From Lichenibacterium ramalinae (lineage in GTDB: Bacteria; Pseudomonadota; Alphaproteobacteria; Rhizobiales; Beijerinckiaceae): 64,000 bases of DNA. Made by a program: the position numbers and the translations under genes. The notes under the pieces were generated by a model. The model did no database searches and was not told the DNA's origin. It saw only the letters and a program-made list of their open reading frames with translations. Location: contig NZ_QYBC01000013.1 in NCBI RefSeq assembly GCF_004137085.1, positions 1 through 64,000 on the forward strand, in the 5' to 3' direction. Positions 57,965 to 64,000 of the stretch are shown piece by piece. Numbering within the stretch: the stretch's first letter is position 1; each line of letters opens with the position of its first letter.

Positions 57965-58228
57965 GTGCCGTTATATTATTTCGATGTCCGCAACGCGGAT
58001 GGGCTTCATCGCGATGAAGTCGGAGATCACTTCGATAGCCTGGACGAAGCTATTGATATCGCTCAATCGCTCCTCCCGGATCTTGCTTCGAGAAAACTGT
58101 CGGACGGCGACTGGCACGATCTTTCTTGTGATGTGAGGGATGACGCCGGCCGTGTCGTCTACCAAGTAGAATTGACATATCGGGGAACGCGCATGCCGGT
58201 GAGACCGGCCTCCCGGCCGGCTTGGTGA
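57965..58228 (+). CDS. DUF6894-type small protein (transposon passenger)
   Basis: The GTG start has GGAGG 6 nt upstream. The 87-aa protein reads '(M)PLYYFDVRNADGLHRDEVGDHFDSLDEAIDIAQSLLPDLA' and ends 'CDVRDDAGRVVYQVELTYRGTRMPVRPAS'. The opening YYFDv.....D..G..f.sl.eA pattern is that of DUF6894 proteins, which are frequent in rhizobial genomes. The molecular role is unknown. It stands alone between the HTH gene and the DUF6883/DUF4926 pair. Confidence 0.75.
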   Translation: MPLYYFDVRNADGLHRDEVGDHFDSLDEAIDIAQSLLPDLASRKLSDGDWHDLSCDVRDDAGRVVYQVELTYRGTRMPVRPASRPAW

Positions 58229-58246
58229 GGCTGCTACATAGGTCTA

Positions 58247-58585
58247 TCAGTAGGGGTGGGCTGTAAATAATCGCCATTCCGCTGTCCCGTGGTCAATGCC
58301 CCATGCTGTCAGCACTTTAGGAGCAAAACCGTTAGGAGTTGCCATGGGACCCAAGCACTGAATTCGGATATCCCACGGCGTATGCTGAGCATTGGCGATT
58401 TGAGACGGATCGAAATGGCTTTTCAGCGCCGTCTCAAAAGTGTCGAGGTCAGACGGACTAAAGCCCCATCCAAGGAAGAACTTGGCCTTTGATCCGCCGC
58501 CCGGATGGCTTAAATTCAACAGGTAAGAAAGCAGTCTCTGCCTATCAACCTTCAGCTTTACCGGTAGCTGCAATGAGGTGTTCAC
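58247..58585 (-). CDS. DUF6883-type protein (transposon passenger)
   Basis: The GTG at 58585 lies inside the end of the DUF4926 gene; an ATG at 58624 is possible. The 112-aa product has 'LQLPVKLKVDRQRLLSYLLNLSHPGGGSKAKFFLGWGFSPSDLDTFETALKSH' and 'APKVLTAWGIDHGTAEWRLFTAHP'. The K...YLLN..HP.G..KA.FF pattern and a final W.i..g...prL.ta.P fit DUF6883. In other genomes this domain pairs with DUF4926 or forms toxin tips. A toxin-immunity or toxin-antitoxin role is inferred only. Confidence 0.7.
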   Translation of the reverse strand: MNTSLQLPVKLKVDRQRLLSYLLNLSHPGGGSKAKFFLGWGFSPSDLDTFETALKSHFDPSQIANAQHTPWDIRIQCLGPMATPNGFAPKVLTAWGIDHGTAEWRLFTAHPY

Positions 58586-58829
58586 GCGTTGCCCCCGGTA
58601 TAGCAGCGACTTTGCTTGCCTCAAGCAACAACAAAGCGTGGAATGGCTCTTCGAACTCTACCGTGTACGCCTCGCCAGCGCCATGCACGGCAACTACCGT
58701 GCCTTCGGAGCCAGCCGGCAAATATCCCCTTGGGGCGAGTTCGATGCTCCTGACTAGGCGAACGTCGCTGAGTTCGTCAATCGGAGACGGCCGAAACGGC
58801 TCAGCGTTGTAAAACAGTCGGGCGTCCAT
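58545..58829 (-). CDS. DUF4926-type protein (transposon passenger)
   Basis: The start at 58829 (MDARLFYNAEPFRP) has AAGGGG about 8 nt upstream. The 94-aa protein has 'IDELSDVRLVRSIELAPRGYLPAGSEGTVVAVHGAGEAYTVEFEEPFHALLLLEASKV', an SH3-like beta pattern (L.D.v.l.......l..G..GtVv.v......y.VEF) typical of DUF4926. The following DUF6883 frame overlaps it by 41 nt, so both are translated as a unit. DUF4926 is likely the partner that binds DUF6883. Confidence 0.75.
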   Translation of the reverse strand: MDARLFYNAEPFRPSPIDELSDVRLVRSIELAPRGYLPAGSEGTVVAVHGAGEAYTVEFEEPFHALLLLEASKVAAIPGATREHLIAATGKAEG

Positions 58830-59239
58830 GGCCAACCCCTTACCCACACGATACCACTGCGGTATCAGCTATGCTGATGGGAGAGCGCGAAACTCGCCCC
58901 AAGGCGCATTATGCAGGCCGTATTATATCAGGTGATTCGCGTTTTGCGGCCCATAGACTTCAGGATCGGTCAACCCGGAACGGGGCATGCGACGATGTGT
59001 CACAAAACTTGTTCAGAAAATATCCTCGCGTTTACAGTGACTTACTGAGTTTCGGGTTCCTCGGCGCTTTTAATGGTTTTTTGGTTCCCCCGCAGAAAAG
59101 TGACAAACCTCTTCCAAAACGGCCAAACTTTTTCAGCCAAGTAGAAAGCTTGAAGAATCAAAGAGTTACAAAATCGGTGTCAATCCGGGCTTCGTGAGAG
59201 TTGATCATCAAAAAATTTGATGATTGATGTCCCTGGAGG
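58830..59239. other. AT-rich gene-free stretch in the transposon
   Basis: This segment is clearly lower in GC than the host, with runs such as GGTTTTTTGG and CAAAAAATTTGATG. An open plus frame at 58871-59197 lacks a ribosome site and protein-like pattern, so I do not call it. The promoter of the DUF4926 operon should lie near 58850-58950, but I cannot place it. Confidence 0.4.
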
Positions 59240-59503
59240 CTAATCTAAAAGGATGTTCTTAGCCCCAATCGCTGCCATCACCTGCACCATGAACACGGCG
59301 GTGAACCGGCCTCGGGCGAGCTTGTTGCGGATGTTCGGCTCATTCTCGGGCACGCCAATCGCGCTCAGGCGTTCGGCTAGTTCCTTGTACCCGATCCCCC
59401 GGCGTTTCAGCTCCGCCTTGAGGACGTTTTTGACCTTAGCTTCCCATTGTTCCCCGCCATCGGCTGGCGCGGCTTGTGGGGCTGGGCTCACATTGTCGAG
59501 CAT
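59240..59503 (-). CDS. DUF6471-type HTH protein (transposon passenger)
   Basis: The start at 59503 (MLDNVSPAPQ) has CGGAG 9 nt upstream; the ATG at 59536 is less likely. The 87-aa protein has 'WEAKVKNVLKAELKRRGIGYKELAERLSAIGVPENEPNIRNKLARGRFTAVFMVQVMAAIG', an HTH of the DUF6471 type. It is divergent from the transposase gene and faces two direct repeats in the shared promoter region. It is the best candidate for the repressor that limits transposition. Confidence 0.8.
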   Translation of the reverse strand: MLDNVSPAPQAAPADGGEQWEAKVKNVLKAELKRRGIGYKELAERLSAIGVPENEPNIRNKLARGRFTAVFMVQVMAAIGAKNILLD

Positions 59504-59522
59504 GGCATCATCTCCGTAGCGA

Positions 59523-59585
59523 ATGCCATCATACACGATGCTTTTGCCCTTGACTACGATGCAAATATGCCATCATGTGCGATGC
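59523..59585. promoter_or_regulatory. Divergent promoter region with direct repeats
   Basis: ATGCCATCAT..-CGATGC occurs at 59523-59541 and 59567-59585, start to start 44 bp, about four helical turns. The first copy includes, on the minus strand, a TATGAT -10-like box 24 nt before the DUF6471 ATG. The second overlaps the region expected for the transposase promoter. It is probably the operator of the DUF6471 protein. Confidence 0.6.
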
Positions 59586-59601
59586 ATAAGCAGCGCGGAC
59601 G

Positions 59602-60573
59602 ATGGCAATGGCTCAGCACTTCCTCCTTTCGGCCCAGGCCCGCACCCTCTCCCTAGCCTCGATTTACAAGGCCGGTGAGGACGCCGCTTACGGCACGTTC
59701 TGCAAGATGCGCTGGGCCGAGACGGAAGGCGCCCCGGTATGCCCCCGCTGCGGTGGCCTTCGCCACTACGACGTGAAGGGCCGCCGCAGGTTCAAGTGCG
59801 CCGCCTGCGCGCATCAGTTTTCAGTCACCTCGGGGACGATCTTCGCCAGCCGCAAGATGGCCTTCGTGGACCTCTGCGCCGCCATCTGCATCAGCGTGAA
59901 CGCGGTCAAAGGCGTCTCCGCCCTCCAACTCGGCCGGGACATCGACTGCCAGTACAAGACGGCCTTCGTCCTCGCCCACAAGATCCGTGAGGCTCTGGCC
60001 TCCGAGGTCGAGGGCATGCAGCTCGCCGGTGAGGTCGAGGTTGACGGCGCCTACTTCGGCGGTAAGGTGCGCCCCGCCAATCACAAGGAGGATCGCCGGG
60101 ACCGCCGCAAGGCCGAGAACCAGAACGGCGAGCGCCGCGTGGTGATCGCCCTCCGCGAGCGTGACGGGTCCACCAAGACCTTCGTCACCAACACCGAGGC
60201 CGAGGGCGTCGCCCTAGCTGTCGAGAACGTGTCGGCCGAGGCGACCGTGTTTGCCGACGAGGCGAAGCACTGGGATGCCCTCCACAGCCGGTTCCCCGCC
60301 GTGGGCCGTATCAACCACTCCGAGAGCTACGTCACCGAGGAAGCCAACACCAATCAGGCCGAGTCCTACTTCTCCCGCCTCCGCCGCATGGTGGACGGCC
60401 AGCACCACCACGTCTCGGCTCGCTACCTCTATCAGTATGCCGCTGAGGCGGCCTGGAAGGAGAACAACCGTCGTCTCCCCAACGGCGACGCCTTCCGCCG
60501 CACGCTGTCCCTGGCGATGGGCTCGCCTGTGTCGCGGCAGTGGAAGGGGTACTGGGAGCGGTCGCAACCATAA
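59602..60573 (+). CDS. IS1595-family transposase (ISXO2-like)
   Basis: The 323-aa protein begins MAMAQHFLLSAQARTLSL; the second Met is an alternative start. A zinc ribbon (residues 46-70: 'CPRCGGLRHYDVKGRRRFKCAAC') is followed by 'FSVTSGTIFASRKM'. The DDE-type core has Asp in 'EVEVDGAYFGG', Asp in 'VFADEAKHWDAL' and the Asn/Glu site in 'TNQAESYFSRLRRMVDGQHHHVS'. It should cut and join the 57.4-62.5 kb element. All key residues are present, so it looks active. Confidence 0.95.
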   Translation: MAMAQHFLLSAQARTLSLASIYKAGEDAAYGTFCKMRWAETEGAPVCPRCGGLRHYDVKGRRRFKCAACAHQFSVTSGTIFASRKMAFVDLCAAICISVNAVKGVSALQLGRDIDCQYKTAFVLAHKIREALASEVEGMQLAGEVEVDGAYFGGKVRPANHKEDRRDRRKAENQNGERRVVIALRERDGSTKTFVTNTEAEGVALAVENVSAEATVFADEAKHWDALHSRFPAVGRINHSESYVTEEANTNQAESYFSRLRRMVDGQHHHVSARYLYQYAAEAAWKENNRRLPNGDAFRRTLSLAMGSPVSRQWKGYWERSQP

Positions 60574-60577
60574 TCGC

Positions 60578-61084
60578 TTACCGATAACCATTCCGCACGG
60601 CTGACTCGTAGTTCATTTTATAAAGTCGGATTGCCATCGCGTCTCTCGACACATTGAAATATTCGGCAAGCTCTGTAATTGTTTTATATCCATCTTTTTT
60701 TGCCTTTTTGATAAGGTCATTTGGCATAAGAATGTCAGCTGCTAATGAGTTAGCTTGGATCTCCACAGCATTGCTCAGCGCATCGGATCGTAGAAGCGCG
60801 TCCTCTACAACTCCATCTCCGATAATTTTCTTGTGCAATATGAAGTGTGCTATCTCATGCGCGATGGTGAAACGCCTCCTAGTTTCCGAATGCATTTCGT
60901 TGACGTAGATAGCGTAACCACTATCGCCGCCTTCCTCGTCGTCTTTTTTAATCATTCCTGAGACCTTTTCAGGAAGCTCGGTTCTATAAACTTTTAGGCC
61001 GAGATCATGCGCGAGCGATACAACCTTGATAGGTGGCCGCTTTTGATGCTCTTCGATAATTCTATCTTGCTCACGAAGCAACAT
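60578..61084 (-). CDS. ImmA/IrrE-family metallopeptidase (transposon passenger)
   Basis: The 168-aa protein has the zinc-protease motif 'RRRFTIAHEIAHFILH' (HExxH), 'NAVEIQANSLAADILMP' with the third ligand region, and a C-terminal 'TITELAEYFNVSRDAMAIRLYKM'. ImmA-type enzymes cleave HTH repressors of mobile elements. AT content is clearly higher than in flanking genes, a sign of separate origin. It starts one base inside the stop of the membrane protein gene (TAATG), so the two are coupled. Confidence 0.92.
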   Translation of the reverse strand: MLLREQDRIIEEHQKRPPIKVVSLAHDLGLKVYRTELPEKVSGMIKKDDEEGGDSGYAIYVNEMHSETRRRFTIAHEIAHFILHKKIIGDGVVEDALLRSDALSNAVEIQANSLAADILMPNDLIKKAKKDGYKTITELAEYFNVSRDAMAIRLYKMNYESAVRNGYR

Positions 61085-61500
61085 TATAGATCTCCGCTTT
61101 CTTCTTTTGCGCCCCTTACATTTGGAAAATTGTCTACTCTTGATGCTCTTCGTCTAACTCCGAATCCTCTTCCTGGGCTCCTAAAAGGAGACCCTTCCTC
61201 AAGCTGTTGAAAATACCTCTCGGATATTTCTCTAGCCGTTTTGTCTGCCCGTAATTCTGCTCGCTCAAGGACTGTTTGCATCCCAAGAAAACCCAGCCCA
61301 GTAAGAACAACTGCAACTAGGGCGATAACGATCCCTAGTACCGTGACCTCTAGGGAAACCTGCCCCAACATATATGTGTTAGCATCACCGGTAGGAGGCA
61401 ATGCGTCCTTACGAATCATTGAAAACCAAAGCGCAAAAAGCGCAATGTTTACAATCAGAAGTAAGAAATTACCGATACGGAAAAAATTAGAAAGCGACAT
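61084..61500 (-). CDS. Small membrane protein coupled to ImmA (transposon passenger)
   Basis: The start at 61500 (MSLSNFFRIGNFLLLIVN) is chosen ahead of the hydrophobic region. The 138-aa protein has two membrane segments: 'IGNFLLLIVNIALFALWFSMI' and 'VTVLGIVIALVAVVLTGLGFLGMQTVL'. A cytoplasmic basic tail follows ('KTAREISERYFQQLEEG... RGFGVRRRASRVDNFP'). No family is recognised. The TAATG junction with the ImmA gene suggests the pair senses something at the membrane and passes it to the peptidase; this is inference. Confidence 0.75.
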   Translation of the reverse strand: MSLSNFFRIGNFLLLIVNIALFALWFSMIRKDALPPTGDANTYMLGQVSLEVTVLGIVIALVAVVLTGLGFLGMQTVLERAELRADKTAREISERYFQQLEEGSPFRSPGRGFGVRRRASRVDNFPNVRGAKEESGDL

Positions 61501-61548
61501 CGTTTGGCCCCTGATCAACAGGGACCCCATAGGCAAACTGACCTTTTG

Positions 61549-61977
61549 TCAAACAGTCGCCCACACCCGCACGCCCTTCCTGATACCCTCGCTCCCGAGC
61601 TTCCCCCGCTTCCACTGGAGCGTAAGGGCCTGGACGATGCGGTAAGCGAGGGCCTTGCACAGCACCGGGTCGGAGGCGTCCATTGCCTTCGCCTCGGCTA
61701 CGCGGCGTGATAGCTCGCGGGTGTCCTGCGGGCCGTGCTCTCTCAGCGATGCGACACAGAGCGCCCATAGCTCGCCCCGGCGGAATAGCCGAGACGTGTC
61801 GGTGTAGGCCCGCACGTCGGCGGGATCGTTCGTGGCGAAGATCGCGAGCGTCGCGTTGACGTGGGCGAGATCGCGCCGGGCCTGCTCCGCCTTCTGCTCA
61901 TAAAGCTTGATCGACGCTTCGATGTCGTTCCGCTTGGCCTTGAGGGTGGCGATGATCTGAGGGGGAGGAAGGGCCAT
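61549..61977 (-). CDS. Coiled-coil/winged-helix-like protein B (transposon passenger)
   Basis: The start at 61977 (MALPPPQIIATLKAK) has GGGAG 8 nt upstream. The 142-aa protein has an N-terminal coiled coil ('LKAKRNDIEASIKLYEQKAEQARRDLAHVNATLAIF'). A helical domain follows, with 'LFRRGELWALCVASLREHGPQDTRELSRRV' and 'LAYRIVQALTLQWKRGKLGSEG', like a winged HTH. It follows its paralogue (61981-62421) by 3 nt. The family name is unknown to me; similar proteins may accompany related transposons. Confidence 0.7.
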   Translation of the reverse strand: MALPPPQIIATLKAKRNDIEASIKLYEQKAEQARRDLAHVNATLAIFATNDPADVRAYTDTSRLFRRGELWALCVASLREHGPQDTRELSRRVAEAKAMDASDPVLCKALAYRIVQALTLQWKRGKLGSEGIRKGVRVWATV

Positions 61978-61980
61978 GGC

Positions 61981-62421
61981 CTATCTCCCGACCGCGAGGC
62001 GCCAGAGCGACGCCCCGTCCCGCAGCCCGGCCTTGTCCACGATCCCGCGCCGATCAAAGCGGGCCATCATGGTTCCGACCTTGTGCGTCATGGTGAGGGC
62101 AAGGCGCCTATCGTCGTGATCCCAGCCCTGAGACGTGATGACGTGTCGAGCAAGCTCACGAGTGGACAGGGGCTTGGTGGAGGCGTCCATGGCGGCCTTG
62201 CAGAGCGCGAACATGTCCGACCGCTTCAGGGCCTTGGTGAGCCCGTGGTAGGCCGTGACAGGGCCTACAGCCGCCGCTGTGGGATCAAACAGCCGAACGG
62301 CGCCGACCACGTGAATGAGATCCGCCTTGGCTTCGGCCAGGCGATCGGTCAGGCTATCGATCTGAGCTTCCACCTCGGCCTTCTTGAGAAGGAGCTGGGT
62401 GACGACGTGAGGCGTAGACAT
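61981..62421 (-). CDS. Coiled-coil/winged-helix-like protein A (transposon passenger)
   Basis: The 146-aa protein is a paralogue of the next gene: coiled coil 'QLLLKKAEVEAQIDSLTDRLAEAKADLIHVVGAVRLFD', then 'LKRSDMFALCKAAMDASTKPLSTRELARHVI' and 'ALTMTHKVGTMMARFDRRGIVDKAG'. It starts at 62421 with no ribosome site. A TATGAT box at 62427-62432 ends 5 nt before the ATG, which suggests a leaderless transcript beginning near the right terminal repeat. Function is unknown; DNA binding is inferred. Confidence 0.7.
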   Translation of the reverse strand: MSTPHVVTQLLLKKAEVEAQIDSLTDRLAEAKADLIHVVGAVRLFDPTAAAVGPVTAYHGLTKALKRSDMFALCKAAMDASTKPLSTRELARHVITSQGWDHDDRRLALTMTHKVGTMMARFDRRGIVDKAGLRDGASLWRLAVGR

Positions 62422-62423
62422 GC

Positions 62424-62432
62424 GCCATCATA
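62424..62432 (-). promoter_or_regulatory. TATGATGGC box before passenger A
   Basis: The minus-strand string TATGATGGC also occurs at 59525-59533 before the DUF6471 gene, so one regulator may act on both promoters. Here it would place the transcript start at or next to the ATG. Confidence 0.5.
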
Positions 62433-62488
62433 GGCAATGGCGAAGGCATCGCATAGGTTGATGTTTGTTGCGTTTCCTACATAAGGCC

Positions 62489-63387
62489 GGATAGTCGAGG
62501 GCGTCGAGGTTGCGCACCACCTGCGCCAGCATCCGGGCCTCGCGGAAGAGCGGCACCACCAGCGTGTAGATCGGCAGGGCGCCGTCCGGGACGCGCGCCG
62601 CGGGCGAAGCCGGGCGCCGGGCGCCGCTCGCCGCCGCCACGGCGAGGCGCTGCGCCACCGCGGCGGCGAAGAGCGGGAAGAGCAGGACCACGACGACCAG
62701 CCATCCTCGCGGCGGGTCCGCCGCCGTGACGAAGGCCATCGACGCGGCCGCGCCCAGCGCCACCGCCTTCTGCACCGGCGTGGCGCCGCCCCGCGCCGAA
62801 AGCGCCGCGTCCCAGGCCGCGAGGCCCGAGGCGCTCCGCTGGGCCAGCCCGGCCGCATCGTGGCGGCGCAGCAGCGCTTCGAAACGCCTGGGCGTCGTGA
62901 TGGCGAAATCATAGGCGCCGGGGTCGGCGGCATGGGCGGCGAGCAGGCCGCGCAGTTCCTCGCCGCGCGGTGCCAGCACGGCATGGAGGTTCGCGGCATT
63001 GGGGGCCAGTGTCGCGGCGCCGGAGCGGCCGTGCGGGCCCGGCAGGACACCGCGGCTCAAGGGCAGGGCCCGGTCGAGATAGGGCACGCCGAGGTGCCGG
63101 GCGAGCGACCGGAAGTAGCGCGCCTCGGCGAAGCCAAAGCCCAGCAGGGCCGCTTCCCCCGTCACCGCCGCCGCCGCGGCCGCTGTCGCGGCGAGCCGCA
63201 GGAGCGACGGCGCGACAGCTTGCGCGAGGAGGAAGTCCAGTTCGGGCGGGAGCGCGTCGCTTCCGGCAAGCAGGCCGAAGGTGTCTCGCAGGCTCCGCGT
63301 CGGCGCGGCGGCCCCTGATGCCGCAGCGCGCCGCGCGGTCGCGACGGCAGGGCCGGCATCGGCAGCGAACGGGTCGGCAAAGGCCAT
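62489..63387 (-). pseudogene. N-terminal part of interrupted processive glycosyltransferase (GT2)
   Basis: This opens MAFADPFAADAGPA. Residues 30-150 resemble a GspE/MshEN-like N-terminal domain ('PPELDFLLAQAVAPSLLRLAATAAAAAA', 'ARYFRSLARHLGVPYLDRALPL'). Two hydrophobic segments near 215-250 and the GT2 start 'LPIYTLVVPLFREARMLAQVVRNLDALDYP' follow, and then the transposon interrupts. Joined to 56352-57435 without the second target copy, the frame gives 660 codons plus stop. The truncated product would end about 12 residues into the element. Confidence 0.85.
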
Positions 63388-63495
63388 GGCGGGCGCCCCG
63401 GTTGGACGGCCCGAGCCTAGCGGTTTCCACCACCTGTTGAAAGCGCGGCGAGCGCCCGATGAGCGCCTCGACCACCGCCGACGGTGGCGCCGGCC

Positions 63496-64000
63496 CTACT
63501 CGCTCGCCACCAGGGCGGCGGCGGGGTTGCGGGGGAAGCCGCGCAGGCGCGCCAGGACGGCGGCGAGCGGGTCGCCCCCGAGGGCGGCGGTGACGAAGTC
63601 GCCGTGCGGCACCGCATCGCCCGCGTCGACGAAGACCACGCCGCCCGGCGCGATCGCGTCGCCGAGGCTGTCGTCCGAGACCGGCACGCCGCGCGCGGCG
63701 AGCCGCCGGCGCAGGGCCTCGTTGCCGGCGCGCGACGACTTGCCGTAGAGGCTGACGAAGACGCCCGGCCCGCGCCGCATCACGAAGTCGGCGAACGTGT
63801 CCTCCTCGCCGTAGAGCGCGTCGAGCAGAACGACGCCGCGCACGCGGCGCCCGGCGCCGCCGTAGCGCAGCGCCGCCGCGGCCGGGAGGTAGCCGCCCGA
63901 ATAGCCCACGAGGATCACCGGCGCCTCGTCGAAGACGAAGGCGGCCCCGGGGCGGCCGTCGAGTTCGGCGAGGCGGCGCGCCGCCTCCTTGAGGAACTGC
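63496..64000 (-). CDS. Alpha/beta-hydrolase, partial (5' end beyond window)
   Basis: The frame is open from the right edge ('QFLKEAARRLAELDGRPGAAFVFDEAP') into 'VILVGYSGGYLPAAAALRYGG', a nucleophile elbow GYSGG with Ser. 'VRGVVLLDALYGEEDTFADFV' fits the following strand and acid region, and 'VPHGDFVTAAL' could supply the His. The gene is incomplete here. It is an uncharacterised hydrolase, co-oriented with the glycosyltransferase and 108 nt upstream of it. Confidence 0.75.
   Translation of the reverse strand, partial: QFLKEAARRLAELDGRPGAAFVFDEAPVILVGYSGGYLPAAAALRYGGAGRRVRGVVLLDALYGEEDTFADFVMRRGPGVFVSLYGKSSRAGNEALRRRLAARGVPVSDDSLGDAIAPGGVVFVDAGDAVPHGDFVTAALGGDPLAAVLARLRGFPRNPAAALVASE

Larger units (their letters stand above)
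57444..62488. mobile_element. IS1595-family transposon with passenger genes
   Basis: Perfect 23-bp terminal inverted repeats lie at 57446-57468 and 62466-62488, starting GGCCTTATGTAGGAAACG. The 8-bp target duplication GGATAGTC is found at 57436-57443 and 62489-62496. The left end has two extra bases (GC). An IS1595/ISXO2-type transposase lies at 59602-60573. The element is more AT-rich in parts than the host, carries eight passenger genes, and interrupts a glycosyltransferase gene. IS1595 is known for 8-bp duplications and for groups with passengers. Confidence 0.9.

Noticed and set aside
58871-59197. 108-codon plus frame in the AT-rich part of the transposon
   Set aside because: No ribosome site, no protein-like periodicity and no recognisable domain.

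Overview
The window is about 70% GC and reads as chromosome of an alphaproteobacterium of the Hyphomicrobiales (Methylobacteriaceae/Beijerinckiaceae-like). The case rests on gene content: a Ros/MucR zinc-finger regulator, the ftsY-yciB order, a coaE-dnaQ pair, GcrA-type regulators, a ROSE-like thermometer in front of an hsp20 gene, and Entner-Doudoroff enzymes. I cannot fix the genus from sequence alone.

1-9.7 kb is an integrated accessory island. It starts with a broken oxidoreductase interrupted by a 191-bp IS21-like miniature element. A run of orphan genes follows: a GcrA-like protein, a double-HTH protein, ribbon-helix-helix-like proteins, and a tyrosine integrase overlapped by a second reading frame. 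A cassette of small orphan genes comes next, separated by three copies of one covarying stem-loop. The island ends at a 3' fragment of tRNA-Pro(CGG), a typical attachment-site duplication. No capsid or conjugation genes are visible in this part.

10-56 kb is ordinary core chromosome. It holds tRNA-Gly, two secreted Gly-rich proteins, ftsY-yciB, a pseudouridine synthase and an Inh-type protease inhibitor. Central metabolism is represented by edd and eda with a glucose dehydrogenase-like SDR, icd, a chorismate mutase/hisC/tyrC operon, a dihydroorotase-like enzyme, and HIBADH and HIBCH homologues of valine breakdown. Genome maintenance genes are dnaQ, coaE, nth and a TrmJ-type methyltransferase. 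Envelope genes include OpgC-, SGNH-, AI-2E-, BI-1-, EamA- and LysE-family proteins, a lytic transglycosylase with SPOR domain, and ugd. Regulators are a TetR with a clear operator, a PilZ protein and MucR. Two small-RNA candidates stand out: an MmgR/suhB-like RNA at 46.03-46.11 kb and an apparently undescribed multi-hairpin RNA at 48.40-48.58 kb.

56.3-63.4 kb is one processive family-2 glycosyltransferase gene split by a 5,045-bp IS1595-family transposon. The transposon has 23-bp perfect terminal inverted repeats and an 8-bp target duplication. Its passengers are an HTH protein, DUF6894, a DUF4926/DUF6883 pair, a DUF6471 regulator, an ImmA/IrrE peptidase with a membrane partner, and two paralogous coiled-coil/winged-helix proteins. 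Removing the element and one target copy restores a 660-codon reading frame exactly. A partial alpha/beta-hydrolase gene runs off the right edge.
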